A stretch of DNA of 64,000 nt. It comes from Citrus sinensis (Eukaryota > Streptophyta > Magnoliopsida > Sapindales > Rutaceae). A program made the translations under genes and the position numbers. Below the pieces are notes generated by a model, which had not been told where the DNA came from, made no database searches, and was given only the letters and a program-made list of their open reading frames with translations. Position 1 is the stretch's first letter, and each line of letters begins with the position of its first letter. The stretch spans positions 5,934,001 through 5,998,000 of the forward strand of contig NC_068562.1 of assembly GCF_022201045.2 (NCBI RefSeq), in the 5' to 3' direction. Of this stretch, positions 1 through 11,616 are shown piece by piece.

Positions 1-1814
1 GAGGAATTGTTCCATTTGAAGGTACGTATGATTTATCCTACAATTCGCTGTCTATTCCTATATTACTGTAATTTGTATTACTTACAAACTTTTTGGTTAT
101 AAAGTTAGATATAAAAATTAAAGCTTGTATTTGAACTAATATAATTTACATAAGACACTTATATCCATCATCATCATCGTCACGTACGTATAATGATCGT
201 GTAAGTAATTAATTGACACATGATACTAATCCTCTGCTACATAGTTGAAATTCAATATTTATATTTCAACTTTCTAAGAATAGTTTTATTTAGAATTAAT
301 TTCAAATTATTTTTTTATAAAATAATAATATTCAAAATACCTTCTAAATTATCATAAATCTCCACTCACCCCATTATATTTATAACATAATTTAATTTTC
401 TTTTAGGGTTTAAGTGGCAACTGCCGATCATGAGCAATGACCGCTCGTAGATCGAGTTTCGAGAAAGAAAAAAAAAAAAAAAAAAAGAGTGCAGACTAAG
501 ACCATAATGCAATTATGCATATCGGACAACTTTCTTGGAAAACACCAAAAATAAGAAAATAGATAGACACGTGTGAGTTATCCGATTTGTGTAATGTTTA
601 CTGATTTACTCGACCTACCCGTGTATTTAATCTAACCAAAATGTTGAGTTGGCAAGTGATATAAAAAAATGATGGGCTTTCGAATCTGCATTAATTATGT
701 ATACTGTCAAGGATTCGGCCGTAGTTATGCTAATTTCTGAACCCAAGTAGCCAATGATTAAAACTTTATGGGCCTTCAAATTTTTAGTTACAGCTCAGAC
801 AATCTATTTAAGGATAAATTTGGGATTTAGAAAAATAATAATTAAGGAACATTATTGTAATCTGAACTGCGTCGTGTTACAGATGAAAAATTCCTTACGG
901 ATGGGACTCTCGATGCAGCTGTTGATTGGGTACCCGGCATGAGCAACATGCGATTAAAGGACTTTCCAAGCCTTATGAGAGTCACTGATGCTAACGATAT
1001 CTTGTTCAATTACATGAAAACAGAAGTGCAAAACTGCCTGGAATCGTCCGCAATCATATTTAACACGTTTGATGAGCATGAAGGTAAAGTGTTAGAGGCT
1101 ATTGCTTCCAAGTCCCCTAACATTTACACAGTAGGTCCACTTCACTTGCTTTGTCGGCACTTGCCCGAAAGTGAATTCAAGTCATTCAGATCAAATTTGT
1201 GGAAGGAAGATCCAGAATGTCTCAAATGGCTCAACGAAAAGGAACCCAATTCCGTTGCTTATGTGAATTACGGTAGTATAACTGTGATGACGGACGAACA
1301 AATGAAAGAATTTGCATGGGGTCTTGCAAATAGCGGGCACCCATTTTTATGGATAGTTAGGCCAGATATGGTAACAGGTGATTCTGCGATCTTATCCCAA
1401 GAATTTTACGAAGAGATAAAGGACAGAGGAATGATAGCAAATTGGTGTCCGCAGGATAAAGTGCTCTCCCACCCATCAGTTAGTGTTTTTTTAACCCACG
1501 GCGGTTGGAATTCTATTTTAGAGAGTGTAAGCGGAGGTGTTCCTATAATTTGTTGGCCTTTTTTTGCTGAGCAACAAACAAATTGTAGATATGCGTCTAC
1601 AACTTGGGGCATTGGCATGGAAGTGAATCGAGATGCAAGCCGGGAGGACATTGCGGCTCTTGTCAAAGAAATTATGGAAGGGGACAAAGGGAAGCTAATC
1701 AGGCAAAATGTTCAGGATTGGAGAAAGAAAGCTGAAGCAGCCACAGATGTTGGAGGAGCATCTTTCAATAACTTCAATAAATGCATCAAGGAAGTTCTAC
1801 ATTATCATCGCTAG
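1..1814 (+). CDS. UGT85-family UDP-glycosyltransferase, 3' part (5' end outside window)
   Basis: Transfers a sugar from a UDP-sugar to a small lipophilic acceptor in the cytosol; UGT85 (group G) members act on terpenoids, cyanohydrins or cytokinins, and the acceptor here cannot be told. The window opens inside exon 1: bases 1-21 encode GIVPFE plus the first base of the next codon, followed by a GTACGT donor. Exon 2 runs 883-1814 after TTACAG; the split codon reads D, giving GIVPFE-DEKFLTDGTLD, the usual UGT85 junction. The PSPG sugar-donor box is intact (WCPQ, HGGWNS, E, GVP, WP, AEQQ; about 1443-1600). The frame is open to a TAG at 1812-1814. The intron is 861 bp. Exon 1 lies upstream, so intactness of the whole gene is unknown. 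A broken paralogue faces it at 4154-5906. Confidence 0.93.
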
Positions 1815-3319
1815 AACATATATGTTTGGTAATGTTGGTTTCCCATTTCAAATATCGTATTCTCAGCGTTATGGTTCCCGTGAGTTAGTTGTACTTTCAT
1901 ATCCTATGTGATTGTTTAATAACTTGTATTTCTGATTTTTCATCACTAGTTCCACTCAGCGGGGGAAAAAAAGTTTCATCAATTTCTCATTATTATACGA
2001 ATCAAAAAAAAAAAAAAAAAGGAGCAAAGTAACAAGAACTTGCAAACCACTTCTTCGTCAGGGAGTAATCATCTTAAGATTAAAGGTTTCAAGTCTTTAG
2101 TGTTATGGGAATATATTAAATATAAGCCCTATTTGATAATGTAGTTGGACAGCAGTAGTTTTAAGCTACAGCGCTAAAATATCCAATAAATATTATTATT
2201 ATAATTTAAAAATTGTATTAATTTATCAAACACTTCTATGATAAAAAAAAAATTGTAATAATTTATTTTGCTATTCTTGTCAAAATTTTATTTAAAAATC
2301 ACACTTATAATATACTAATAATTTTTATTTCATAATCACAATTTTTTCTTCAACAACAACAATAATTTTTAAATTACACCACCTTAATATCAAATAAGAC
2401 TGTAATGCTACATAATAGGACCCATTTTAAATATGTCCCAAAATTTCAGACCCAAGTAAAAGTGCGGAGTCCAAAATTGAAATTGCCACTCTTCTGACAG
2501 GTCTAGTTTTCCAGACAAAACCTTATGTAAAATAAATAGGTTTAGCATAGCTAGATAGCTCATATACAGTATCGTAGCTCTCTAAATGGATCCAAGCAAT
2601 TCTCCTATTGCATGTACTGAAGTGTTTTGGTAACCATTCCCCCACAAGGCAATATTAAACCTTTTAATGCAACTTGCCAAATACTGAGATTCATTAAAGG
2701 GTTGATATGACTTTGTGGTGGGGTGATCAATACTAGATGAGTTTTTTTTTTTTTTTCAAGTTAAATTATGAAGCTAACCAGATGATATTCAGGGTTTGAG
2801 TTTAAATTGTTGCTGAGTTTCTATAGAAGGGATATGCCGATCCTAGCTAGCAAGAGAATATTACATACTATTTATGATTCCAATTTTCAGATTTTTTTTC
2901 TTCTGACGGTTTCAATGCGTGAAACGACTATATATTCTTGTTGTAAGTAGTTTTATGGATCAATATTCAGTAATGGATCTTAAAACAATATTTCTGAAGT
3001 TTTATGCTCTTATCTATGTATTTTCTTGTGTTCTTATACTTGTACATTAATTGTAGCAATAGCTCGTGTCAATTTGCCGCCCACCAAATTATATACTTTT
3101 GTTTTCCTTTCCCAAATATATGAGTGGTGTTCAAACATTAAACATAATATTTTCAACGTAAGAAATTTTATGACTCAACTAATTGGCACTCACCTACTAA
3201 ACTTCTACTTCATTAACTTTATAGTATTTTTTTTATTCAATATTAATGAAACTTAATAATTGATACAAAGAAAACACGAAAGAAAAGAAGCACTAATAAT
3301 GGATAAGTGCGCCAACCTA
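1815..3319. other. Intergenic region 3' of the UGT gene
   Basis: A+T-rich, with homopolymer A and T runs near 2006 and 2740 and no credible coding sequence. A stretch at about 2127-2400 begins CCTATTTGATA and ends TATCAAATAAG, which resembles the right end of a candidate element at about 60470-60740. It could be a decayed hAT-like MITE, but I cannot find matching target-site duplications. An open frame at 3026-3256 has no family resemblance and is treated as chance. Confidence 0.4.
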
Positions 3320-3327
3320 AACACACA

Positions 3328-3947
3328 TAGGGATGGCAAAATTCTCCATGGGTTTAGGGCCCCATGGAGCCCCACCCCAAATGGGAAAAATTTTTAATAA
3401 ATTTTGGGGAATGGGGTGGGGTTTGGTATTGCACTCCTCACCCCACCCCCACCCCAATCCTCATTATATATAAATATGTTAATAATTTTTATTTTATCAA
3501 CTATAATGTCAATTAATAATTTCTTAATTTTTATGTAATATAAACATGATATGAGTAAAAGAAAACCCTACAATATTTTTTAATTTTAAAATATTATTAT
3601 ATTTTATTTTCTCTTTTAAGGTGCTGTTTTCTTTAAATATTTTTCACTTTTAATATCAGTTTAAGTATTATTTCAAACTTTTAGAGATTTAAAAAAAAAT
3701 TAAATACTTTATAATATGGTGATGATTTTATTTTAAGTCTAATTTTTAATTTACTGAAATCATATTTTTATATCTACTATAAAATAAGTAAATGTGGAAT
3801 GGGGTGGGGATAGTGGAATCATTCTCCACGTGGGTATTCCCCATCCCCAACCCACTAAATTTGTTGGGGAATGGAGGCAAAAAATTTTAATGGGGTGGAA
3901 AATGGGGTAGGCATCCTCACCCCCACCCCGCCCCATTGCCATCCCTA
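3328..3947 (+). mobile_element. hAT-type MITE, copy 1 (620 bp)
   Basis: Terminal inverted repeats TAGGGATGGCAA / TTGCCATCCCTA, flanked by a perfect 8-bp target-site duplication AACACACA (3320-3327 and 3948-3955). Terminal repeats of this form with 8-bp duplications are the hallmark of hAT-superfamily transposons. The subterminal regions are rich in CCCCAC and GGGTGGGG motifs in both orientations, and the centre is A+T-rich and non-coding, so the element is non-autonomous. A longer copy of the same family lies in opposite orientation at 23222-24211. Confidence 0.9.
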
Positions 3948-4153
3948 AACACACAAGCCCTTGAGCAATTATATATTCATCACAATTACAATAAACACAC
4001 CTTCTTGTTATACCACTGGTTCTAAACACTCAAAAACTATACTACTGGTTCTAAACACTCCAAAACAAAATATTAAATTTATTTCATCTGTTTGTTTGGA
4101 ATATACAATATGTGCACTGTTTTGAGGTGCCATATGAAACATCGTTTATGAAT

Positions 4154-5906
4154 CTATTTAAATTCTTCAGCTTTCTTCTTCCATTCCAAAGCCATACACT
4201 CGATCCCCTTCCCCTTGTCCCCTTCCATCATTCCTCTAACCAGAACTTCAACTTCATCACGCTTTACATTCTGATTAATCTCCATGCCAGTCCCTCGACT
4301 GCTCATCGAAGAAAGGCCTTAACAGACTACACGAACCCCGTGGCATACACTTTCAATGGTCGAATTCCAATTCCATCGGCTATGAGTTAGAAATGCAACA
4401 GCTGCAGGGTGACAGAGGACTTGTTCTTGAGGAGACCAACTCACTAGGAAACCTCTATCCCTAATCTCTTTGCAATATTCTCTCGGTAACATTGCTGGAT
4501 TTCCTGCAGCCGCCAAACCAGGCCTCACTACCAACAAAAATGGGTGATTGCTATTTGCAATACCCCACTAATTCGTTAACCTGTCGGTCCGACATCACAG
4601 TTATGCTGTCGAAACTAACAAACACAACCGACTTCTTTTGCCTTTGACCAAGCCATTCCAGACATTAGAAGTCATTTCTTTTGCCAGAGAATATATTGTT
4701 GTCGGCATAACCGATGCAGTTAGCTCAAAAGGGAGTTCAGTCACTTCCGGGCCGGGATTCAATGATTGTTGAATGAACGAAGTCAGTGGCCGACCAGGGC
4801 TTGAGAGACGCGAAACTCTTTCAAGCAATAAGGGTAGCGGGCCTATTGTGTAAATGCGAGGGAATTTGGTCTAACACTTCATGTTCAAGCTCATCAGATG
4901 CGTTTTTTTTTTTAATAAGCATCAAATGTGTTGAGAATGATAGCGGATGATTTTAAGCAATTTTGTATTTCATCTTTCATCTGATGAAACACGGCTATAT
5001 ATGTCTTCATCGCAGATATGTCCGTACATATCGTAGTTCTAGAGATGCGTCGTGTGACGTGTATTGTGGAACGCATTTATTGGCAGCATACGCGGGGAAA
5101 ATTCTTGGGGGCTCGGATATATAGTTTCAACATAGTTTTGCCCGGATATATAACCGTCTATATATATTTTTTATTTGCCACTGAATTCTTGCCACCTGGA
5201 TCTATTACCTGCTTTTTACTTGAGAAGTACACGTGAGTGCGCCTAAGACTCTCCTTGATGACATACGGGATAAAAAAAATCAGAAATTACTTTTGGGTCT
5301 TCTATAAATTATATGTATTTTTCTTGGATTGGACAATTTTGGTAAAATGACATCTAATATGGCCTTTCATTTCATCTGCATGTCGATGTACACAAAATAT
5401 ATCAATATCATTTCGGAATTAATTGCAGAAGGAAAGTTACCTTTGAAAGGAACAAGGCCTTTTTGGATGAGTTCGCCGAAAGACAAATAGGCCATAAAAC
5501 CAAAAGCAGAGGGAGCATAGAATTGAACTTCTGGGTTGCGAAGCTCCGAAGGAGCTTTAATGTAAAAGTCATGAGCCCATCACATACAACGCATGTAACT
5601 GGAGGATTATTCAGCCTAGCCAATAGCTTTCTTCAAGCACCCAGGCAGCTCTTTTGAATCGAATCTGATAGAGCCCGCAAATCACGTGTGGCATCAACGT
5701 CCGAAAGTTGCAGCACATCATGTATTGCTTCAAGCCAAAAATCATGTAAGCCTTTTACAAAATCTAGCCCTCTGGAGCGAATTAAACGTATGTGGTTGTT
5801 TACAAAATTACGTAAAAGCCCCTGAAATGTAGTAGTTTTGGTAATTGCATTGACCTTATGCTGGATATGGAACAAACACAGCATGGGGTTTGTTTAATGA
5901 ACCCAT
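4154..5906 (-). pseudogene. UGT85-family glycosyltransferase pseudogene
   Basis: The minus strand preserves nearly a full UGT85 gene in pieces. Exon 1 begins at ATG 5906 (MGSLNKPHAVFVPYPA), hits a stop at once where a glutamine is expected, then continues in other frames through the HIRLIRSRGLDFVKGL and NNPPVTCVVCDG regions to GLVPFKG and a GTAACT donor near 5437. Exon 2 begins near 5020 and reads NCLKSSAIILNTFDA, is interrupted by a T-rich insertion near 4905-4913 with a stop, shifts frame near 4640, and has a damaged PSPG box (HSRWNWNSTIESVCHGV instead of HGGWNS...GVP) near 4330-4420. The C-terminal stretch GTGMEINQNVKRDEVE to KAEEFK ends at TAG 4154-4156. There are at least two stops and several frameshifts. 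It is oriented tail to tail with the UGT at the left edge, so it is probably an inverted local duplicate. Confidence 0.93.
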
Positions 5907-6312
5907 ATTCGTCGACGAAGCAAACATATTGATGAACTCATTTTTAAGCTAAGCCAACTAAGTAGGTGGGAATTAAGACTCCTCCAGGCTTATTGGCTGC
6001 TCGAAGGTTCACTGGCTTATATAGAAATTCGCAGCTATTTTCTCCCGGCACTTTCAATGCAACTATTAGATATATTTTTCAATATTTATTAATTGTAGGA
6101 ATACCTTGAAAAGAAAAATGTGAAAGTGATTAGTTGTTTATGTGCTCATAATTTAGAATTAGATAGAATAAAGTGTTTCACAGACTAGAAATATCTTCTT
6201 CTTTCTTAATTCTTCTATGTACTTTGTCTGTCCACGTCCATTTAACTTGTATGCATACACGTTTGGCCAGTTTTTCTCTTTTTAATTATTTGCCGCCCCA
6301 TCTTTGTTGAGG
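5907..6312. other. Intergenic spacer upstream of the UGT85 pseudogene
   Basis: No gene or repeat structure was recognised. A TATATAG-like sequence near 6017-6024 lies about 110 bp upstream of the pseudogene's old start codon and may be its relict TATA box. Confidence 0.3.
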
Positions 6313-6321
6313 ATTTCTAAT

Positions 6322-6939
6322 GGAAAATTTACAACCGTCTACCTGTTTGTTTTGTCTTTTTAAAAAATACACAAATATTTTTTTTTTCGGCGCGCCACCT
6401 GAAGTTTGCTTTTTGTTGCATTCGTCCACTTCCGTCTAATTTCCGTTAGTGGATTTAATAGAATGTTAACGAAATGACATTTTTATCCCTCAAAATTACA
6501 ATTTAACCCAAAATAAATGGAAATTGGAGATAAATTGGATGAATTTATTTTTTTTCAAAGGTGGATGCTAGAAATTGGAGGAAAATAATGTTTGTTGCTT
6601 TCTAAATTTAGAAAATTTATATTTATTTTTTTGAAAGAGAAAAAATAAATACAAATTTTCTAAATTTAGAAAGCAACAAACATTATTTTCCTCCAATTTC
6701 TAGCATCCACCTTTGAAAAAAAATAAATCCATCCAATTTATCTCCAATTTCTATTTATTTTGAGTTAAATTGTAATTTTGAGGGGTAAAAAAGTCATTCC
6801 GTTAAGTTTGCTAATGGAAATTAGACAGAAGTGGAAGAATGCAACAAAAAGCAAACTTCAGGTGGCGCGCTGAAAAAAATAAGTGTTTGTGTATTTTTGA
6901 AGAAGACAAAACAAACAGGTGAACGATTATAAATTTCCC
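6322..6939. mobile_element. Mutator-type foldback MITE (618 bp, almost wholly palindromic)
   Basis: The left arm (GGAAAATTTACAACCGTCTA onward) is repeated in reverse complement at the right end (through CGATTATAAATTTCCC). The arms stay nearly complementary for about 290 bp each, meeting near 6630. Flanks are ATTTCTAAT (6313-6321) and TTTTCTAAT (6940-6948), a 9-bp target-site duplication with one mismatch. Long terminal repeats beginning GG(G)AAATTT with 9-bp duplications point to the Mutator/MULE superfamily. There is no coding capacity. A transcript through it would fold into a long hairpin. Confidence 0.85.
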
Positions 6940-7210
6940 TTTTCTAATTTCAAGAATCAAGATAAAAAGTTTAAAGCTAACAATACCTGAATAAGAAGAG
7001 TACCCTGCCGTAATGCATACTATCGTCATTATCACGAGGCAGCAGCCCTCAGCAGAGCATGCCGCATTATTTGATTAATAAATCAAGAGACTAAAAGAAT
7101 GAACCACGGGCATCAAACGATACCGCTAAGTGCTCAGAGGAGGCCACTAATAAGATTTAGGAAAACGATAATGAGCATCTTTTACCCTTACTACCTAACA
7201 AAAAAGAATA

Positions 7211-7655
7211 GGGTTAATTTTGTCATGCCCCCAAATGCTTCAACATATTTCACCACGCACCCATATATTTCGAAAATACTCACTCCACACCCAATTCCGT
7301 TATTTTGACCGTTTATTCTAACGGTCAAAGGGCAAATTTAGAAATTCATATCCTAAATATTATTTGATGATGATAAATTAAATTTATTTGATAATTTAAT
7401 TGATGGAATTATTATTAATTACCTTTAAATAAAATTTTTTAATGTAAACATTAATTATTAAATTAACATTTTATCTCATTTTATTTTTCTCTAATTCAAG
7501 ATAAGGGGTATTTCGGACATTTACTTAAATTTCAAATAGGACCGTTAAACATAACGGTCAAATTAACAGAATTGGGTATGGAGTGAATATTTTCGAAACA
7601 TATGGGTGCGTGGCGAAAAATGTTGAAACATTTAGGGGCAGGATAAAATTAACCC
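7211..7655. mobile_element. Mutator-type MITE (445 bp)
   Basis: Terminal inverted repeats begin GGGTTAATTTTGTCATGCCC and end GGGGCAGGATAAAATTAACCC, with inverted similarity extending about 120 bp inward; both arms contain the shorter palindrome GACCGTT...AACGGTC. It is bounded by a perfect 9-bp target-site duplication AAAAGAATA (7202-7210 and 7656-7664). The middle is A+T-rich and non-coding. The GGGTTAATTTT terminus and 9-bp duplication fit a MULE-derived MITE of a different family from its neighbour at 6322-6939. Confidence 0.9.
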
Positions 7656-7664
7656 AAAAGAATA

Positions 7665-8473
7665 ATATCCCATGCTTTGTCTGAAGACTGCCCATCCAAA
7701 TGACACAGACTAAACCAAACTAAGCATTCGAATGATTTTTATGCTTTAGTAATTTTTGGTGGTGCGCAATCGAGGGGACACTGGATCGAGTATAATTTCA
7801 GAATTCATACAACCCCTGATAATAAAATCTAATGCATGAAAACAAAGCCGTCCGACAACTCCATGGGCATTGACCCTGCCAAAAAAATAAAAATAAAAAT
7901 AAAAATACATAGTTCAGAACAATTCGAGTAGAAATACTTGTTCAAGTATTAAACTTAGATCCCCATTCACACATTGACAGATATACAATTCATTTTGAGG
8001 GAATGAATTTGACCCCTGCAGCCATGATCAATAATCATTGACCAACGAGCGAAGTAAATAAATAAATAAAACCATTTCATCACAAGTGCACATTCGCAAA
8101 AATCATCAAGCTGTTGCAAAATTAAAGGATGGTATTATTGCACAAAATCTAGTCACACTCCAAAAAATAATTAATAGGTAACTTATGAAATCAAGTAGAA
8201 AACAAAATTAAAGAGGGATGCATCTCCCATTTCACCTCCATTAACCATTCTCAAAGATATCTTCTTGTGGTCAAAAGTATAGCAATGTAATTTCACCTAC
8301 TACTACAGAAACTTGCTTACCCCATTTCCTCAGCTCAGACACACTGAGAACTGTCAAATTCAGAAATCCCCTTATCATAAGCCATATAGACTCAGCAATG
8401 ACCGCCATAGAATGAAGAATGTTTCTTCGGGGTGAGCAACATAAATTTGATAAACATAAAAAGGCCCAAGCAA
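7665..8473. other. 3' flank of the DnaJ gene
   Basis: Non-coding. The half next to 8473 is presumably the 3' untranslated region of the minus-strand DnaJ gene. A simple AAAAATAAAAATA stretch lies at about 7885-7905. No other gene or repeat was recognised. Confidence 0.4.
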
Positions 8474-11400
8474 CTATCTCCTGCTTGCTGTCTTTCCCTT
8501 GCTCAGATCAGCAAGCTCCTCAATAAGTTTTCTCTCTTCACTGCTCAATCTTTTCGGGATTTCAACTTGGACGCGTACCAACTGATCTCCTCTCATGTTG
8601 CTTTTATTTAGTACTGGTACCCCTTTCTTTGCCATAACAAGTGTTGTGTTCGGCTGGGTCCCAGCTGGGATCTTCAAATCAACCATGCCATCCACTGTTG
8701 GGACCTTTATGGTAGTCCCCAAAATTGCATCTATATATGACACTTTGCAGGTATATAAAATGTTGGTACCATCACGTTTTAGCACAGGGTCTGGGATAAC
8801 TTCAATAACAACAAAGAGGTCACCAGGAGAACCACCTCTCCTTCCAGCATTTCCTTCTCCCCGTACTCTTAAACGGCTCTCAGTGTCCACACCAGCAGGA
8901 ATTTTCAGACTGATCCGCTTTGTCCTCCTTACTCGTCCGTCCCCAGAACACGTGTTGCAAGAGGTAGACACTTCCCCGGTCCCACCGCATGAAGAGCAAG
9001 TCATTACCTGCTGGAAGACACCTAACGGAGTCCTTGCTGATGAGACTACTTGTCCCTGGCCACCACAGGTACTACATGTAGATGGCTTTGTCCCTGGCTT
9101 TGCACCAGAACCATTGCAAGTGCCACAGGTCTCAAGACGTGTTATCTCAATCTCCTTTTCAACGCCAAAAACAGCTTCCTTGAAATTTATGACAAGGCTG
9201 TAATATTCATCTTGTCCATCAACTGCTCTGCTCCTGGAAGCTCTGCTTCCCATGCCCCCCATTCCGCCCATACCACCCATGCCCTCAAATAGTGATTCAA
9301 ACAAATCGAAAGGATTGCTGAAATCCTGGCATGCTCAAGTAGTTGATCCAAACTGGAGAATTAGAAGGGGCCAACAATAAATATATGCAATAATCAGTGG
9401 AAATTTAACTTACCCCCATGCCCATACCAGCACCTTTAAGTCCAGCCTCCCCATATTTGTCATATAAAGAACGTTTCTCATCATCTGACAGAACCTGAAG
9501 AACAGAATGGTTGTATTCCTTAAGATCAGATACTTTACACAATGAACAAAGTTCAATCATAAAATGCATAACTGAACCTTTTTTACCTCATATGCATTGC
9601 TAATTTCCTTGAACTTCTGTTCTGCATTAGGTTCTCTACATAATACAATTAAATGATTCCAAAAGTAAGCAAACTTAATTTTTGGAAGATTCATACAAAC
9701 GAAATGGTAAGCTTTTTAAGTATTGTAACTTCCTTTTGAGATTATAGATAAAGAGAAAGAATGAGAAAGAACTTACTTGTTTACATCCGGGTGATAACTC
9801 CTTGCAAGCTTCCGATAAGCTATAAAAGATAAGTTTGAAAAGAGCCAGTAACATTAATTGACAAAATTTACAGGCAGCTACAAGTGACAATTGAGAAACA
9901 TTATGCAGCAAACCAAGAAAAAGGAATATCCAGCGAATGTTTGCTACTTGAATGTAATTGATTAGGTGTACAAAAATACATAAGTTTATACTTCACCTTC
10001 CCAGATACTAGTTATAACTGTCCCATTTTAACTATAATTTATAGTCACCATTCTAGTGAACTGTAAAAAGATTTTTATCAGCGTCAGTCACCAACTCAAG
10101 TATATATATTTGCAGCACCTTAACATTTACAGTTTTGTGTAAACTACATAAGGTTTTCTGCAATTATATAATATTTCTCATAAAAAGACCATATTATATG
10201 TGATATAACCACTTTAAGTTATGGTATTGCTTCAACTTCAAAAGCAGCAGGACTTCAAAGAAGAAATTAAAATCAGTTATGTCATATAAAACGTAAATCT
10301 CTTTTCCCATGGACTTAGAAGAGTAAAAGGATAATGAAACACAAGCAAATTGTATATGCAGCTAAACTGAGAAACAAACAGAGAGACAAGATATAATGGA
10401 CAAAAGATGGTACTGAATACTAATAAACTACAAGGCAAAGTGCGAAAAATAGAAAATAGTAATATTCATGGAGTTAGTAAAGATGAAACTCTAAATAATT
10501 CTGTAACCTTCAATTCAGACAACCACAAAACCTGGGTTAATTATCAAGCTTCAATAATTCGCAAAGTCATAATTAAACACAAAGTTGAATATCACACCAA
10601 AAAAGAAAGCAGAGAAGGACAGATCACAGATATAATGAACGTGATAGACCAGCTCACACCAGAAAAAATCGTAAGTCTACATACCGCTTTTAATTTCAGA
10701 TTTACTTGCATTTCTTGACACCCCTAGAACTGAATAGTAGTCCTGCACATGAATACAATCACATGGTGAACATATCAATTACATCAACAGTGCCAAAAAA
10801 ACAACAAATAAAGCCTATACTCACACTATCAGCTCTAACGATCAATCGTGCTCCCCTACGACGGTATGAAGTCTGAGATGGACTAGCATAAGATAACAAA
10901 GAGAAGGACTTGCGTGAAAAAAAGCTTGAACTTGGAGCAGCCAGACAGCTTAACCTGCTTGTGATGCTGCAGAATAGTACGATATTAGTTAGACACCCTT
11001 CACTAATCACTAAAATACAAAGTCTGACAATATGATATATCGAGCTTCAAACCATTGCCCACTTGAGAGAAACAATAAACTACTTCAGCCACCAAACAAT
11101 AATATTCAAATACATCACATCAAATTTCTGCAATAGAGAAACCCCCATCCCATTTCTAGTTAGATGACATGTGCAAGCTGACTATCTAGCAAAGATCCAC
11201 ATATCACATTTCCCATCATACACAAAGGACTCATAACTCATCCTTAGGACTGCACGTGGAAGTATGTAACTATTTGATGTCAATGAAAGAATATACATTC
11301 AACCAATCAACTATCTAAACCCAACCAATACATCTTACACAGAGACCAGATGGTTATCAACCATTTTTTCCAATTTTCTCTGACATGTAGCTTCATAAAA

Positions 11401-11574
11401 CAGAAGTTTCAATATGTCAAAGGATTTAAAAAAAATCACAAATTAATGAGAAAACCATTCAAGATAAATGGCACCTAGCAGGGCTAAGGAGATTCATCTC
11501 TCAGACTTCTTATTGCAACCCCAAACAACCTTAAAAAATCATTTTGATCTTGATCAGACAGACAGCGACCATTT

Positions 11575-11616
<42 letters not shown>

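Noticed and set aside
4112-4390. Plus-strand open frame of 92 codons
   Set aside because: It is antisense to the C-terminal part of the UGT85 pseudogene.
8595-9203. Open frame of 202 codons on the plus strand
   Set aside because: It is exactly antisense to the DnaJ last exon, which has zinc-finger and client-binding motifs; this frame shows none.
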